64,000 bases of DNA from Ficedula albicollis (taxonomy: Eukaryota; Chordata; Aves; Passeriformes; Muscicapidae). Positions 1 through 38,898 of the stretch are shown one piece after another (position 1 is the stretch's first letter; the number at the start of each line of letters is the position of its first letter). The stretch spans positions 1,746,350 through 1,810,349 of the forward strand of contig NC_021676.1 of NCBI RefSeq assembly GCF_000247815.1, written 5' to 3'. Under the pieces are notes generated by a model. That model made no database searches and had not been told where the DNA came from. It saw only the letters and a list, made by a program, of their open reading frames with translations. The position numbers and the translations under genes were made by a program.

Positions 1-795
1 GCTCATTTTCTTTCATTACTATGAGAACTCTAATAAATAGATAACTTTTAAATTATTAGTTCACCTACTGTTCCCCTTGATGAAGCCCATAAAAGGCTTC
101 ACAAGCAACTGATGGGAATCATGTTTTTCCAAAGGAACTTTCCAAATTATGAAGCTAAGATCCCAAGATCCAAAAATCCTTTTATATAGTCAAGTTAATT
201 AGATATTGGTGTTTAATGGAATGCACTAAAAAGTTAGTAAAAAGGAAGTGATAAATTGATTTATTCTATCACTGTGCTGACATTTAACAATCCTGACTAA
301 ATATTGAAGCACTAAGTAAAATACACATGTCCAAACAGACATTTTAATATTCTCTTCCTTTTTGAAGTATTTCTCTAACACCAAGATTTTAAATAAACAT
401 GCATGCAAAATACTTAGATTGAATTCCAAATTGCTTGACTTTTCAGTGTAATGTAGCCCATTCTGGTTATACATTCTGCCCTACAATTAAACACACAATG
501 TTACATTTCCATTGACTTAGTACACAAGAAATTTGATTTCATATTTAGTTAAAAAAAATCCTAGTCTCCTATTTAGAGTAAAAAACAAAAAATAAACAAA
601 AAAACAAACAAAAAAAGCAGCCTTCAAAGGCATCAGGGCCAAACAAGAACTTCACAGGGTAAAAGGATCACATTAAAAATAATTGGGAAATGATCTGTCT
701 TAATAGATTCCATTAATTTCAGCAGTAAAAGTCAGCACCCCATGAGCTTGACTGGTAAGCATAGCTTTGATAGTTGATCAATAGAAAAAAAGGAT

Positions 796-1545
796 AAAAA
801 GATAAATGTTGGGAAATTAGTCTTCCATAAACAAATGTGTAAACTGGCTTTGTGGGGGATGGCAGCAAGTAAACTAATGAGCTGCATGGCAGCTGTTCAA
901 AGCAGCCCTTTCACCCTTGTCCTGCCAGCAGCAGCAATGGGACCAGGCTCCTGCCCCCTTGGAGCAGAATTCCTTCAAGCAGCCACAGCAGGGCAGTGGC
1001 TGCCTTGGAAGAGGAAGATGCATGCCCACTCTCCCCATCACTTTAACAAGGTCATCCCAATAGTTTCACTATCCTGGGGCACTGGAACGTTTCTGGCATT
1101 CTAATGGCACTCTGAAGAACAAACAGCAAGGCAAATATTTGGTGACAAGCACATCTGTGGGTGTCCCTCCAAAAAGATAAATGTTGGGAAATTAGTCTTC
1201 CATAAACAAATGTGTAAACTGGCTTTGTGGGGGATGGCAGCAAGTAAACTAATGAGCTGCATGGCAGCTGTTCAAAGCAGCCCTTTCACCCTTGTCCTGC
1301 CAGCAGCAGCAATGGGACCAGGCTCCTGCCCCCTTGGAGCAGAATTCCTTCAAGCAGCCACAGCAGGGCAGTGGCTGCCTTGGAAGAGGAAGATGCATGC
1401 CCACTCTCCCCATCACTTTAACAAGGTCATCCCAATAGTTTCACTATCCTGGGGCACTGGAACGTTTCTGGCATTCTAATGGCACTCTGAAAAACAAACA
1501 GCAAGGCAAATATTTGGTGACAACCACATCTGTGGGTGCCCCTCT
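796..1545. repeat. 375-bp tandem duplication, 2 copies
   Basis: Copy 1 is 796-1170 and copy 2 is 1171-1545. They are nearly identical; visible differences include GAAGAAC/GAAAAAC, CAAGCAC/CAACCAC and GTGTCC/GTGCCC near the 3' end. Each carries the same 89-codon open frame, which resembles no protein I know and is probably noncoding. Confidence 0.93.
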
Positions 1546-3233
1546 GTAAATGGGGTGGACCCACTGATATTTATAAATGAGCTATCAATGAGACTTTCAA
1601 TGAGAGAAAAAGAAGGCAGCAAACCAGGACGACCAGAAGCAGCAGGGTTAAAACTCTGCAAAACAACACATCTGTTTGAAATAGAGAGAAGTGCAGTGGC
1701 ACAGGTTATAAATGCTGAAAGATCCTGAGTTCACTGAAGACAAAACACAATGAAGACTTCACTACGTGTAAAGATGTGACCTCTGGCTTTGAAAAAACAT
1801 CAGCTGCTGGCAGCTGAGAAGCATTTCTGTCTCATCGATCCTGGGTACATCAAGCAGCAGGCATTTAATACATATTAACATGTACTTACTCTGCTCTCAG
1901 TCACCTGCTGAAGATGAAATGCAGGGCTCAGCCAGCCTGCAGTCAGCCCTGGATGGCTGTTGTGTTACCACCACCTTAGAGTTACCTTGGGAAAGCTTTT
2001 TTGGGTTCCAAGTGTCCCCAAGTGTTCTGAACACACCCAGGTGCCCAGAGAACACACAGGCAATGATTATCTGCCTTCAAGACACACAAGATAAATTACT
2101 GCCACATCACAGCATTAGTCTTAGGGGACCTACAGAGTACTAAATTAAGCTTTGCATTGGAACAGACTAAAAATAGTGCAGAGCTCCCAGTCTCACCTCC
2201 ACAGCAATGCCAGGGCCCAGCATTCAGCTCAGCACATTCTGCACAGGCAGCACCCACTGGACATTCTGAATTTAGCAGCTGGAACCTGTGCTCTGCTTAC
2301 CTTTTCTATTACCAGCACAAGCAAAATTTGGCTAAAGTGATTCATTAAAAAGGGAGTGTCTCTGTGCTAATGATCCAAGATTTCAATGAAATAACAAAAA
2401 AAAAAGTTAAAGAAAACTTTGACATTTACTCCACAGGTACTCCCATTCAAAATATGCAACTTAATGATAATTCCACACTGACTTTTACTATGTGGATCTT
2501 TTGCTTTTAGGAAGCCTTTAAGGCACAGCATTTTCACAGTGGGAAATTATTCTGTAGTAGTATTCTACAATAATTGCATTCCCACCTTACAGAGCAGAAT
2601 AAAGCACCTGAAAGGAAGAAGTTTCAGACACATTTCAGTTTCTCACATTGCACAAGACACACGAGAGTCACACAATATAGAGAGTTGTAATTATAGCTTT
2701 ACATCCATTTGAGATGATTAATAAGGAACTCAAAAAGCTGATACTTTTGTTATTATCTGTACTAATGCCAATGTACCTAGTATTTTCAATTTCTCAATGA
2801 ATTCAGAGACTTAATAGCATGATTGTTCACTTTTAATCCTTTAGATAGCTTTTGAATATCTTTTTCTCCAAAGAACCTTTATTCACGTGGGTAGCAGAAC
2901 TATCCTTGCTCTACTATAAATGGCAGAAATTCTTGCAGTAGCAGATATTCTGTCCAAAGCATCCTGGAACAGCATTACAGGTGAAGCAACTATCACTCAG
3001 AGAAATGTGCCAAGTCAAGATCAAGAGCAGATGACACATTTTTGGGGGCTTTTTGGTCAGCAATAAGAAAGGAAAAGCAGTTTTGCACATAAAACATAAA
3101 ATCCATGGAGAAGGCATCATTTTTCTACAAACACAAAAACACTGCAGGTCAGCACAGTGAGCAAGTGGAACCAGGCCATGAATCAGACACATTTTGTCAG
3201 GTTATGCTTTTGCAGGAGAAAAAAAAAAAAAAA

Positions 3234-3255
3234 CCCCCCCCCCCCCCCCCCCCCC
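3234..3255. repeat. C22 homopolymer between A runs
   Basis: Fifteen A (3219-3233), then twenty-two C, then nine A (3256-3264), T and eight more A. This is simple sequence in an intron. Confidence 0.95.
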
Positions 3256-3954
3256 AAAAAAAAATAAAAAAAATCCACATTCTATTTCTTTTGATGGAAA
3301 GTAGATTTAGGAGGAAGTGTAGGATGTGCTGTGGTTCTGCTGAAACATGCAGGGACATCTCTTTAATACAGCCTTGAAAGAGCTATTTTACAAGTAAGAC
3401 CATAAATTGTGCTTATAACCATGGCTTTGTTTACGATGGGTTTTATTTATTTAAGCAAATACATTGTTATTTCTAGACTCCGCTGGAAGTCTTCAGGAGA
3501 GTGAAATATCAGTGCATAATCTATTTAATAGTCAGCACCAACTGTCCTGGAAAGTAGCTGGGCTGCTCTCCATCCTCTCCTCCAGACTTTTTTATTCTTC
3601 CTCTACTTCACTTGGGTCACAAATTCCCAGCCAATGTTCAGCTGAAGAACCTGCACTGGAACACTCAGCTGGAGTTTCCTTTGCCAACACTGAGGAAATT
3701 TCCAGAAAATGTATCTAGAGCAACAAACACATCAGAAGGCAACAGGAATTGTTTGAAAACCATTCTGACAGAACTATTGAACACAGACCTAGAACTGCTC
3801 TCTAACTCCTCATCAGTGTATTTTATTTACATTTACAGATATCAATTGCTGCACCTGAAAGAGAAGCCACACTTGAGGAAAATTGCTACAGTGGATAATC
3901 TTAAAAGCTCACTGAACCAAGGACTGTTGTCAAATCCACAAAGATTTAGTCATA

Positions 3955-4140
3955 AGATCACTGAATGGTTTGGCTTGGAATGGATCTTAAAGATGATCTT
4001 GTTCCAACCATGGCAGGAGAACTTGCCACTAGGGCTGCTCAGAGCTCCATCCACTCTGGCCTTGAAAACTTCATGTTGAGAGTAACTAGGTTCATATTAA
4101 ATAGATTTTTAGGATATCTAACCTAAATTCCCATGAAATA
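3955..4140 (-). mobile_element. CR1 LINE 3'-end fragment, copy 1
   Basis: The plus strand reads TCACTGAATGGTTTGGCTTGG, then TTAAAGATGATCTTGTTCCAAC, CATGGCAGG and TCTAACCTAAAT, a diverged version of the antisense 3' end of avian CR1. No reverse-transcriptase coding remains. Confidence 0.8.
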
Positions 4141-4377
4141 TGCAGTTGCATACTTGAAGAGGAACATCTCTTGCAGGTTATTCTTTCTGTTTTGACATTA
4201 GAGAAAGCATTCTTCTCAGTCTAATCTCTTTATTTATTCATACAGAAGGGATTTTATTCCAGAATCAATTGCTGCACCTGAAAGAGAAGCCACACTTGAG
4301 GAAAATTGCTACAGTGGATAATCTTAAAAGCTCACTGAACCAAGGACTGTTGTCAAATCCACAAAGATTTAGTCATA

Positions 4378-4563
4378 AGATCACTGAATGGTTTGGCTTG
4401 GAATGGATCTTAAAGATGATCTTGTTCCAACCATGGCAGGAGAACTTGCCACTAGGGCTGCTCAGAGCTCCATCCACCCTGGCCTTGAACACTTCATGTT
4501 GAGAGTAACTAGGTTCATATTAAATAGATTTTTAGGATATCTAACCTAAATTCCCATGAAATA
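4378..4563 (-). mobile_element. CR1 LINE 3'-end fragment, copy 2
   Basis: The same CR1 fragment within the second copy of the 423-bp duplication. It keeps GCCTTGAACACTT, which is closer to the usual CR1 form than copy 1. Confidence 0.8.
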
Positions 4564-7500
4564 TGCAGTTGCATACTTGAAGAGGAACATCTCTTGCAGG
4601 TTATTCTTTCTGTTTTGACATTAGAGAAAGCATTCTTCTCAGTCTAATCTCTTTATTTATTCATACAGAAGGGGTTTTAATCCAGGAATATAGATTTCTA
4701 TTTGTTTAAAAACAAACAAACCCCATTTCTTTTTGCAGTTCAACACAGATTCTTTTTTCAATTCAACTTCTGAATTTCTTTTTCATCGAATTCATAGAAA
4801 AAAATACTCCCTGTAAGAGCATTATAGATCAAGAGTGCTTCATGAATGTATTCATATTTCATGCTAATTAGTCTTTGTACACAATCCCTGTCTCTGCAGT
4901 GCCAGTACATGTGTCTCTGTCCTCAGCTCCTCGTTAAACGTGCTGGGCTTTATTTGAGCACTGCATCACCGAGCCCCAGTCAGACAGGTGGGAATGCAGA
5001 GCTGCCTTTCTTCCCCTGCTGGATTTCAGCAAGCTCACAGACACCAAAGCTCCAGCTCCTCACAAAAAAGGGGCATGGAGGAGGTACAGAAGGCACTAAC
5101 TACCACCAGAGTTAGCACACAGCAGGCTGGAATTCCAGACTTCTGGAATATGTGGGTAATAAACATTAAAAATAAGGTTCTTACACTTGTCTAATGGGAA
5201 CCTCCAACACCTTAGATGTTGGAAAAAAAACCACTGAACCAATTTCCTCTGTAGGAAAAACCCAATGACTGTGAGAGCTCCTCTTCCCTTGGCTTTTATT
5301 TATAGTCACAACTGCTCTTCCATTTTTCTCTTTAAGATTTTAATTCCCATATTCTGAGAGTTCAGGTATAACAAATTAATACATGAATTCTGTAGACCAC
5401 CTAAAATAGAGCACACTATAACTAAGACAACTCAGTCACAACATCATTATACATACATAGAAGAGGTTTTTTTAGACAATACATGTCTGTCCCCACTCCA
5501 ATTCTATTTAAATTCTCTTGAAATTCTTCTGGTGAAGCTTTCTGACAAAATTACTAATTGAAAATTGCAGAAAATCTGAGCAGCAGGGAATTTGTTAGTA
5601 ATATTTTTCAGAAGTTTTTCATAGTTCTTGACCAAAAGATGGCCCTGAAGGAAGCACACACCAATCTCAGATTGCCATATGTCATGGAAAAGGCAGGTGG
5701 ATAATCAGTTTAGAAATACTACATAATATTTATATTATAGATATTATAGCTATATAATATACTGTATCTACTAGATAATCAGTGTAGAACTCCTCCAGTC
5801 ACCCAGGAACCAGCAGGATTCCTTGTTTCAGATCCCTGCTCCTCAAGGCTCCAGTAGGGAACTCTCACCTGTCCCAGTGATGTTCCAAAAGGGTTAAGCA
5901 CTGCCAATTAAACTAAAACTGAAGGAATGGCCTCCACATTAGAGCATCTGACCTGGATTCAGAACAGACAATGCTGATTCTGAAACTGAGCTCCATTTCC
6001 ACAGGAATTGTGTGGAATACATTATGCTGTACCTCCAAGCAATCCATGAATAATGATAGCAGCCTTCAAATAGCCCAGACCTCCAACTATTTCCCACCCG
6101 TCTCTTAATCTGAATGCAATTTCATTTGCACACAGGCTGTTTGTATTTGAATTTCTGAAGGTGCAGCTATTGCAATTCTTCATGCAATGCTGATTAGGAT
6201 AATGGCCAAACTTCTCTATCAGAACCTTCTCATGGAACAACAATGCTCTGAAAAAACACTAACTCTGCTGCAGATGTAAAGCAAACAAGCTCCAAGAATA
6301 CCAAACTGGAGAGAGGAAAATTGCATTTATCTGACCATCCCTCTTGACTTTTCCCCCTTATGAATCTTGCACAAAGCTTTTAAAAGCAGAGCCCTTAGAG
6401 ACACAATCAGAGTGTGTCACAGCCCGAGACCTGCAGTGAAATTCCTGCCTCTGTCCAACCCTAAAGCATGAACATTCTGAAAGTGTTATTTATGTAAGAT
6501 TTCATAAGAAAAGAAGACAAAAAACAAAAATAGCACAACTGACACTGAGCCTAACTTCTGAAAAAGTCTTAATGGACTTTATTTTCTCATCTGGGATATT
6601 CTTCATTCACTGTCACATGATGAAAACAACTCCAGTTAGTAGGTCACACCAACAGGACATGTATTTTATAGTTTGTATGTTTGCTTAGTGACTCATACAC
6701 AAACTACCTTGGACATAGAAATTAAGTTATTGAAAGGGGAGTGCATTAAAATGCTATTGGAAATAAAATATTAAGAATTAATATTTACAATCTTTACCTC
6801 CTAATTGGAGCTTTTGCTTTCTTTCAGACCCTTCTGATCACTATACTCATATCAGTCCTTTTGTCCCATGATGAATGAAATGGGTCCTGATGCCCTTAAA
6901 ATAAGACTTGGACTCTAAGATAACTCTAAGATCATTTCAGAATTTAAAAAATACATAAAATATACCAAAAGACAGAGATACACATATGTAAATCTATGCT
7001 AGATAGTTATTATTTCAGGCAGCAGTTTATTTAAACCATGCAAAGCTTTTTTTATCCTTGAGTTTCAGAGTTTACCTATTGGATAAATCCACTGGAGAAG
7101 GAAAGGAAAGTGAAAAACAGTAAACTAATAACTCACTCCTCCTTTATGGTACTTGAATTTATTCTGTTGCTGAAAAACAACAATTTCAAATACATCCAAA
7201 GCTGAAAACAAACCAATCTGCTGCACTTCTGCGTGGAACAGATATGATGACTGATGACCTACGTGTGCAATTCAAGGAAATGAAATTGCTCTGCCACACA
7301 GCACTGGGTGACCCTGCACTGCAAAGCTGATCCTGCTCTGCTTTGGAGTCCCACCCTTCTGCAAAGGAGGGGAAGGAACCAAACAAACACAGCCTGAAGA
7401 ATCAGCAGACCAAGGGAGCCACCTGCAGTTAGCAATCCTGAAGCAAATTCATGATGAGCTCAGAGGATTTTCTTCCCTTTTCTGTTGACAAAGCAGCGTA

Positions 7501-10500
7501 GGTAGCTGAGCTAGAGCAACACAGCTGTGCTTAACACCAGAGATTTCTGCATTAAACTGAGTCTTGCTGCCTCACACCTCCAAATACAGCTGTCTTAAAG
7601 GAAATCTGGCCACAGCTGAATCCACTGAAAGCTTGCAAATGTTGGAGTTATCTGATGAATTAGATCTGGGCTTCTCAGCATAGCAAATTCAAAGCCATTT
7701 TTAAAAGGTACTAATTGCTGCTCCTTGTATTTACAAGTTGCAAATGAATGCAAAGAGTTTTCCTTCAAGTTTAATGGTGCACTGACCTATTATATATTAT
7801 TCATATACATTAAATATACATCGTACACATTATTATTTATATACATGTTCTATACATTATATACATTACTCATATAAAAATCAAAAGCTGAACATTTTGT
7901 TCATGTTTTGTTCAATTACAGCTTACATGAAGGTTTATCTTTTCTCTTGTCCCTTCCCACTCAAATTCCCACCAAGTGAAAAATACAACTCAGCTATTAA
8001 GACCTTCAGTTTTGAAAACATATGAAAATGATTGTTGGAATTGTATTTTAAAAGTCTAATTGTAAAGCAACAGAACCCTGATCGAGAAGTTTTCCCTTGA
8101 GGCAACTTGGATGGATAATGAATTCTGCATTGGAACAATCCCAGTAGTTACAGACTATTATGTACTAATTACTACCTTTACAGACCTACTGTACACATAA
8201 TTAATTTCTTCAGAGCACTATCATTCTTGACTGGCAAAATACACAACCTAAATTACAAGAGCCAGAAATTAACATGATCCTTTAGGGAGAAGGCATTAAC
8301 TTGCTTTGCAGTGTTTTGCAATTAGACCATCAATCAAACAGTGAGAAATGATTTTGATAGCAGGCCCAGCACTGAGTATTGTCACAGCCCTGGGTATGGG
8401 ATGTGTCACAACCTGTGTGCAGTCACAGCACTGCAGCCTTTACCTGGACCTGCCAGGAGACACTGGAGCACTCAACTCTGCATGGATTTAACATTCCATG
8501 AATTAAACAGGAGCTTTCTGACATCATATTCCACCAAGCACTGAAGAAATGACAGTGCTGCTGTTGCTCTCCCACTGGGGGCCAGAGAGAAAATTTCGTA
8601 TCAGTTAAGGGACAAAAGCAAAGTTTGGTAAAAGAGTGCTCGACATAACATGACCTGCTTCAATGATTGCCAAGATTCAAGTAGGTTCTTGACAAGAACA
8701 CTCATGTTTTCAACTGTTAATTCCAGTTGTTGGGGGTTTTTAGGTCATTCTACAGAATTAAATCATACACACCCCCAACTCCATCAAAAAGCAGTAGTCC
8801 AGGTTTCCTAAGATGTATAATCACACTGGATTAATACAGTAATCAAAAATTACTATTCAACTACATAAAAATATTTCTCCCCAAAAGTATCACTTCCCTT
8901 CAGCTCTGGCTGCATTCCTCTAAAACAAACAGCACTCAAACAGCAGGGCAGCTCACAGCTTAGTGACAGCCACATCAAGTCATTTTTGGAGTATCCTAAA
9001 ACAAAACTACACCTAATGAGAAAAAATCACCAAGTGTTTTACTCATTGTACCAAAGAAGCACAAAAAGAATTCAGAGGTTTAATCAAATTTCAGTGTTGC
9101 AACTCACACAGAATCACAATTTTTAATAAATGTCTACACTACCAGTTCTTTTGCTTCAGTTACCATTCCCACTGGCATTCTGAAATTCCACAGAATACAA
9201 GACAGTAAACACTAAGTCATCCAAACTGCTTTTGGCAATTGTCAGTTTGCTTCCACTCATCCCTTTGTTTGTTTTACATGCTGACTGTGCTCTGGAGAGA
9301 ATAGCACATGCATTTCTATTTGGCTTTTTATCCCTCTCCAATAATGTACCTGGAGACCACCTCATGAAATGGGACTAAAGCCAGAGGGAAATCTTATCCC
9401 AGGTGATGCCTGAAATGAGTATTTGGGACATTATGGAGCTGCTTAAGGTAAAAGGGGAGGAAAAACAGTGAGCATCATTCCATGTTTCCCTTTGCAGGCG
9501 GCAGCTGCAGGAAAAAAGCTGCTCCTAGCATGCAGTTCTTTGGGTCTGTGCTGCAACTAAATGCTCCAAGAAGCTTTTTGACTTGCAGTAGGTTTTCAAG
9601 TTTAAAAAAAAACCCTTGAACTCAGATAAGTCTGCCTTTCTGCAGAGCCAAGTAAGATGTTCATATCCTGAGTACTGTGCAGCAGCATTTTTAGTGTGCA
9701 TCCTTTGTTATGGCATCTTATTCTCTACAACCATTAACTGAGAACTACATAACAAAAAATATCTGCAAGGCTATCAGTACATTAAGCTATTTGAGGAGGT
9801 TCTGTTATTCCCAGTTTTACAACTGTGCAACTATGTCAACAAGAATTTCTTCTCATTGGAAACTGTCAGCTCTGTCAACATTTCAAGAGGGTTTTCTCAG
9901 CATTTTTAATGAAGAAGCTTTTCAGGAATTCCAAAACATTTCTTCAGATTTCTGATGAAAGAATTCAGCTCAAGGCAGAAGCTTGTCCTTTTCATTAAGA
10001 AGGGGCTCATGCCATTCTGTCATCTGCTGCTGGGCCTTCTTTCCCTTAAAGGTCTTCCTGCCACACCAAAAGAAGAGACCAGCTCCACATCATTTTACCC
10101 TCCCTGAAGTGCCAGAAATCAAGAGTGAATCCAGCTTGGGCATGGAAAAGAATGTTAAATTACTGCAAAGAGTGCTTTTGAATTACTGCATGGAACAGCT
10201 GAACATTTAGACCAGAAAATGGTTCCAATGTGTGCTGCAAAAGAAGAACTCTAATGGTTTAAATTCACGGGCTACTGAAAGGAATATGAACCTGTCTTAT
10301 GAAAAACACAGCCCTGACCAACTCTTTGAAGAGATTTCAAAAGAACACAGAAAAAACCAGATTCAGAAATAATTCAAGGAAAATATTCAAGAAACAGTTC
10401 ATTACAGTCCTCTGAGAACCCTTCCTGAGTTAATCTTTTTAACAGTATTAATAAAAACTGCTGCTCCTACTCCAGAAATTCTCAGCTAGGAATAATAATG

Positions 10501-10812
10501 CAAATAAACATGATTTTAGGATCAGAATTTAAATTTAATTATAATTTCATTAGAAGAAAACTCACATCTGTCTGCAACATACAGTGCACTTTTAAAAGCT
10601 ATTATTGCAAAAAGGTTCCTCCCCTCATGCTGTAAAGTGAAGGGGAAGCAATTCTTGTAATAGACTGTTATGCTTAATATATGTTTTAAATCATCTTCCT
10701 GCTATAAAACCATCACATGAATTCCATGGTATTGCACAAAGCATAAAAGAAACTGCCATTGCACAGTTTTAAACTTAATAAAAGCACAATAAAGAGTAAA
10801 GTAAGAATGTAC

Positions 10813-35788
<24,976 letters not shown>

Positions 35789-36734
35789 CTATTAAAAAAA
35801 AACAAAAAACAACACACACAAATCAAAGAAAAAAAGACAGTGTTACCTACTGCTTCAGAATAAAGAAGTCTATGTCATGTATTTGAACATTAAAAAGCAC
35901 TTGAAAGTTCACTAAGTATTCTAAAAAAACTGCAGGCAAATGGACATGGGGTCTCCTGCCTTTTCAGTGAAAAAGCAAGTTTGCATCCCAGTGTGTGACT
36001 GACCCTGAATCCTGCAGTGCTGCAGCCCAAAGGAGCAGCCAGGTCTCTCAGAAGGGTTTCCAAAACAAACACGGGCTGCTGGAACTGCCGAGTGCGTCAG
36101 CAGGGCACGGGCTCTGAGCTCAGAGCTGGGCACTGCCAGCCCTGCCCTGTGCCACCCCTGCCAGCTGGACACTGACCAGGCCAGCCTGGACACGAACCGG
36201 CTGAAGTCTGAACTGATGATGCACAAACCACCCTCCCTCCCTTGTGCCTCCTCACTCCTTCCTAAGCAGGAAAATCCTGCTGACAGCAATCACCAACGTT
36301 ACATTTTTATTCCTGGCCCAAAAAACCACCCATATTGCACACCAGTATCAAACATCACTACATCAAGGAAACATTTGGTTCATGAACTTTGCTCAGTTGA
36401 CACAAAGCAGTCAGAAACAGGAGTTAAGGTCTAGAACTCGTGGGGAACAGAATTTGAGAAGCATTCAGAAATAATGGGACAGTGGAGAGGACTGACCCTG
36501 GCTCACAGGTCACTTGCTCATTCCCTCCCAGCAGCACCATGTAGCCAATCAGAAATATAAAAGAAAAACTTGATGGTTGAGGTATAAAGAAGTGCAATAA
36601 CTGCTGGGGAAAAAATAAAATAAAGAAAAAAAAAAAAAAGCCATCATTTGGCACCAGTAGGCCAATGCCTACCCAGCCTCTGAGCACCTGATTTGGAAAA
36701 TACTCCTCCCCACCCTGCAGGCCTGTGCCTTTAT

Positions 36735-36985
36735 TGCCCAGCACCATGTGATACGTTTTGGAATGTCTTTGGTCACTGTGGATGAGCTGTCCTGGCTGTG
36801 TCCCCACCTCCAGACCACCCACCCCGCTCAGACCACAAGCAGCAGAAACCCTGGACACTGGGAAGGGCTGTTCAGCCAAAGCTGAGGCACAGGGGTCTCT
36901 CTGTCAATGCTGCTCTGGTCACAAATCTAGGACACAGCACCAGATGGGCTGTTCTGAACAAATCCACCAGTACAAACATCTGCAC
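36735..36985 (+). mobile_element. Degraded ERV LTR-like fragment
   Basis: Noncoding. It includes TTTGGAATGTCTTTGGTCA, GAGCTGTCCTGGCTGTGTCC, AGCAGAAACCCTGGACACTGG, CTGTTCAGCCAAAGCTGA and CACAAATCTAGGACACAGCACC, which together resemble the 3' part of LTRs common in passerine genomes. Recognition is from memory. No retroviral coding sequence is seen nearby. Confidence 0.55.
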
Positions 36986-38898
36986 ATCCAGATGTTGACA
37001 CCAACCTTTCATCTTCCAAACCATCACATCTTAAGGCCCTTCCTCACACCTCTTCTGTATTCTCCACACCTGGACTTAGAATGGAATTTATCATCTTGAA
37101 ATCAAAACTAACATGTGCACTTACCACTCCAGTAAATAAACATTTTAATCGAGGTTTCAGAGAGAAATAAAGCCAAGCCTAACCATGTTTTTAACCCAGA
37201 GACAGCCAGGCAAGCAGTAAGTTCTGAAACTCCAAATGCATTTTTGGAGCTACTTGTACAAGAACTTTTTTTTCCCCTTCTCATTTAAGGACTGTCAATC
37301 TCTGCCAGAAGCTGGAACAGGATCATCTCCCCCATCTCTACACTTATATTGCATTTGTCACTCCAACTCGTCTGGGCAAAATACAGAACACTAAAACAAG
37401 ATAGCAGAGAGCATTTTTCCAGCCCTGCAAGCACTCTTCCCAGACATCCTTCTGCTGCACAAGCTCCACGGCTGCCAGCAGCCACTCGAGATAAGCAGCA
37501 CGTTTAACAGGTAGGAAAGACACTGCAAGTAGCTGGAGGCAGTTCTGTACCTGCAGATCCTCACACTATTTTGACAATCTCTTGTACTAACAAAGAAACT
37601 GCACTTCCAGGCTGATTTCAGAACATAACCCAAAAGTAGTTTACCTCCCTAGAAGGAAATGTAAGATATTGCAGATTCTGTAGTCCTCTAGCATTATTCT
37701 TCCAGCCATCTATGAGACAGCCAGAGCAACACAAGATAGAAAAATCTATACCTTTCCCTGGCTTGTTACAAACACTGAGTCCGTGTTTGCAGGAGCAGCC
37801 CAAGGGAAAAGGCATCACAAAAACCTCTGAGGAAACATTTGCAGATATAGGATAACAAATTAACATTTATATGTATAAATACATACACAACTTAAGACAG
37901 CTGTAGACCATCTCTCTCTCCTACTTATAGTAACACAAAGCACAGAATTTCTTCAGCATCTATACCAAAGAACTATTTCCTACTGACTGACTCAGTTCTT
38001 TACTCAGAAGATTTAAGTGATAGAGCTTCTCCCTTTCAAACACAGCCTTTCCAATCTATCAATAGTCAATATTTTCTAGTCACTCTTCCCAGTTTTAGTT
38101 TACTCTGTGTATCTGGCTACTTTCATAAGTACAGACAGATCACGACAGTAAAGCACACAAAAATAATAGCACATACTAATGCAACTGCACCAGACAATTC
38201 TTTTATCTCAAAAGGTCTCAGCCAAGCTAATATTCAGAGTAATTGAAATCTGGCACATGAAAACAGTGGAAAGATATTTGCAGATATATTTCTTGATGCA
38301 GAAATCACTGTTTCCTCATGCAAACAATGCAGACCACAACACCAACAATGTCACATTCACAGAATTGAATTACTTGAGGTGATTACATCAACTTTTAATA
38401 TAAAGCTCCCAGCAAGTCTACTTTTTTATACCTTTTTCTAACTTGTTTTGTAATAAAACCTCCCAAATCACTTAAGCTGGCCATGAGAAGCAAACTGAGG
38501 TGTGTTTACATGGATTGATTATAATTAAGTATTACTTGGCCATGTTCTTAATTGTTATGCTCAGGAATCTCACTCCCACCACAGAAATCAAATCAGCAGC
38601 AACTCCCAGATCACCACATGCAGAATGAACAATGATCAGCTGGGTATCCTCTAAACTGAACTGCAATTTTCACTCCACTGCCCAGGCAAATCCTGCTGTG
38701 CTGGGAGACCCATTTCTGCACAGGCTGCAAGCTCAGGGAGCAGCTCCCACCACAGCTCAGGGGTAACAACTAGAAACTTGACCTTCTCTTCACTTTCTTT
38801 TTTATTTTTTTTTTTTAACTGAGCTGATATTGCTGTTTTCTAAAATTTACTTGGACTTTCACACTTGCAGAAGCCATGGTGAAGCTCCACTCAAGGAC

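Larger units (their letters stand above)
3841..4686. repeat. 423-bp tandem duplication containing CR1
   Basis: Copy 1 is 3841-4263 and copy 2 is 4264-4686, with few differences (CACTCTGG/CACCCTGG, GAAAACTT/GAACACTT, GGGATTTTATT/GGGGTTTTAAT). Both include the same CR1-derived segment, so duplication followed insertion. Confidence 0.93.
1..10812. other. DIAPH2 intron downstream of the first FH2 exon
   Basis: AT-rich sequence with no recognisable exon, RNA gene or intact mobile element on either strand. It holds the 375-bp and 423-bp tandem duplications, two CR1 fragments, an A-C-A homopolymer cluster near 3219-3273 and AT-rich simple sequence at about 5727-5775 and 7788-7880. The remaining FH2 exons were sought here and not seen. 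Confidence 0.75.

Noticed and set aside
835..1479. Two identical 89-codon frames
   Set aside because: Identity is explained by the 375-bp tandem duplication; there is no similarity to known proteins and no gene signals.
1..10812. Search for the next FH2 exon (KKKVKELRILD-like)
   Set aside because: No minus-strand segment here encodes recognisable FH2 sequence; the gene must continue beyond the window.
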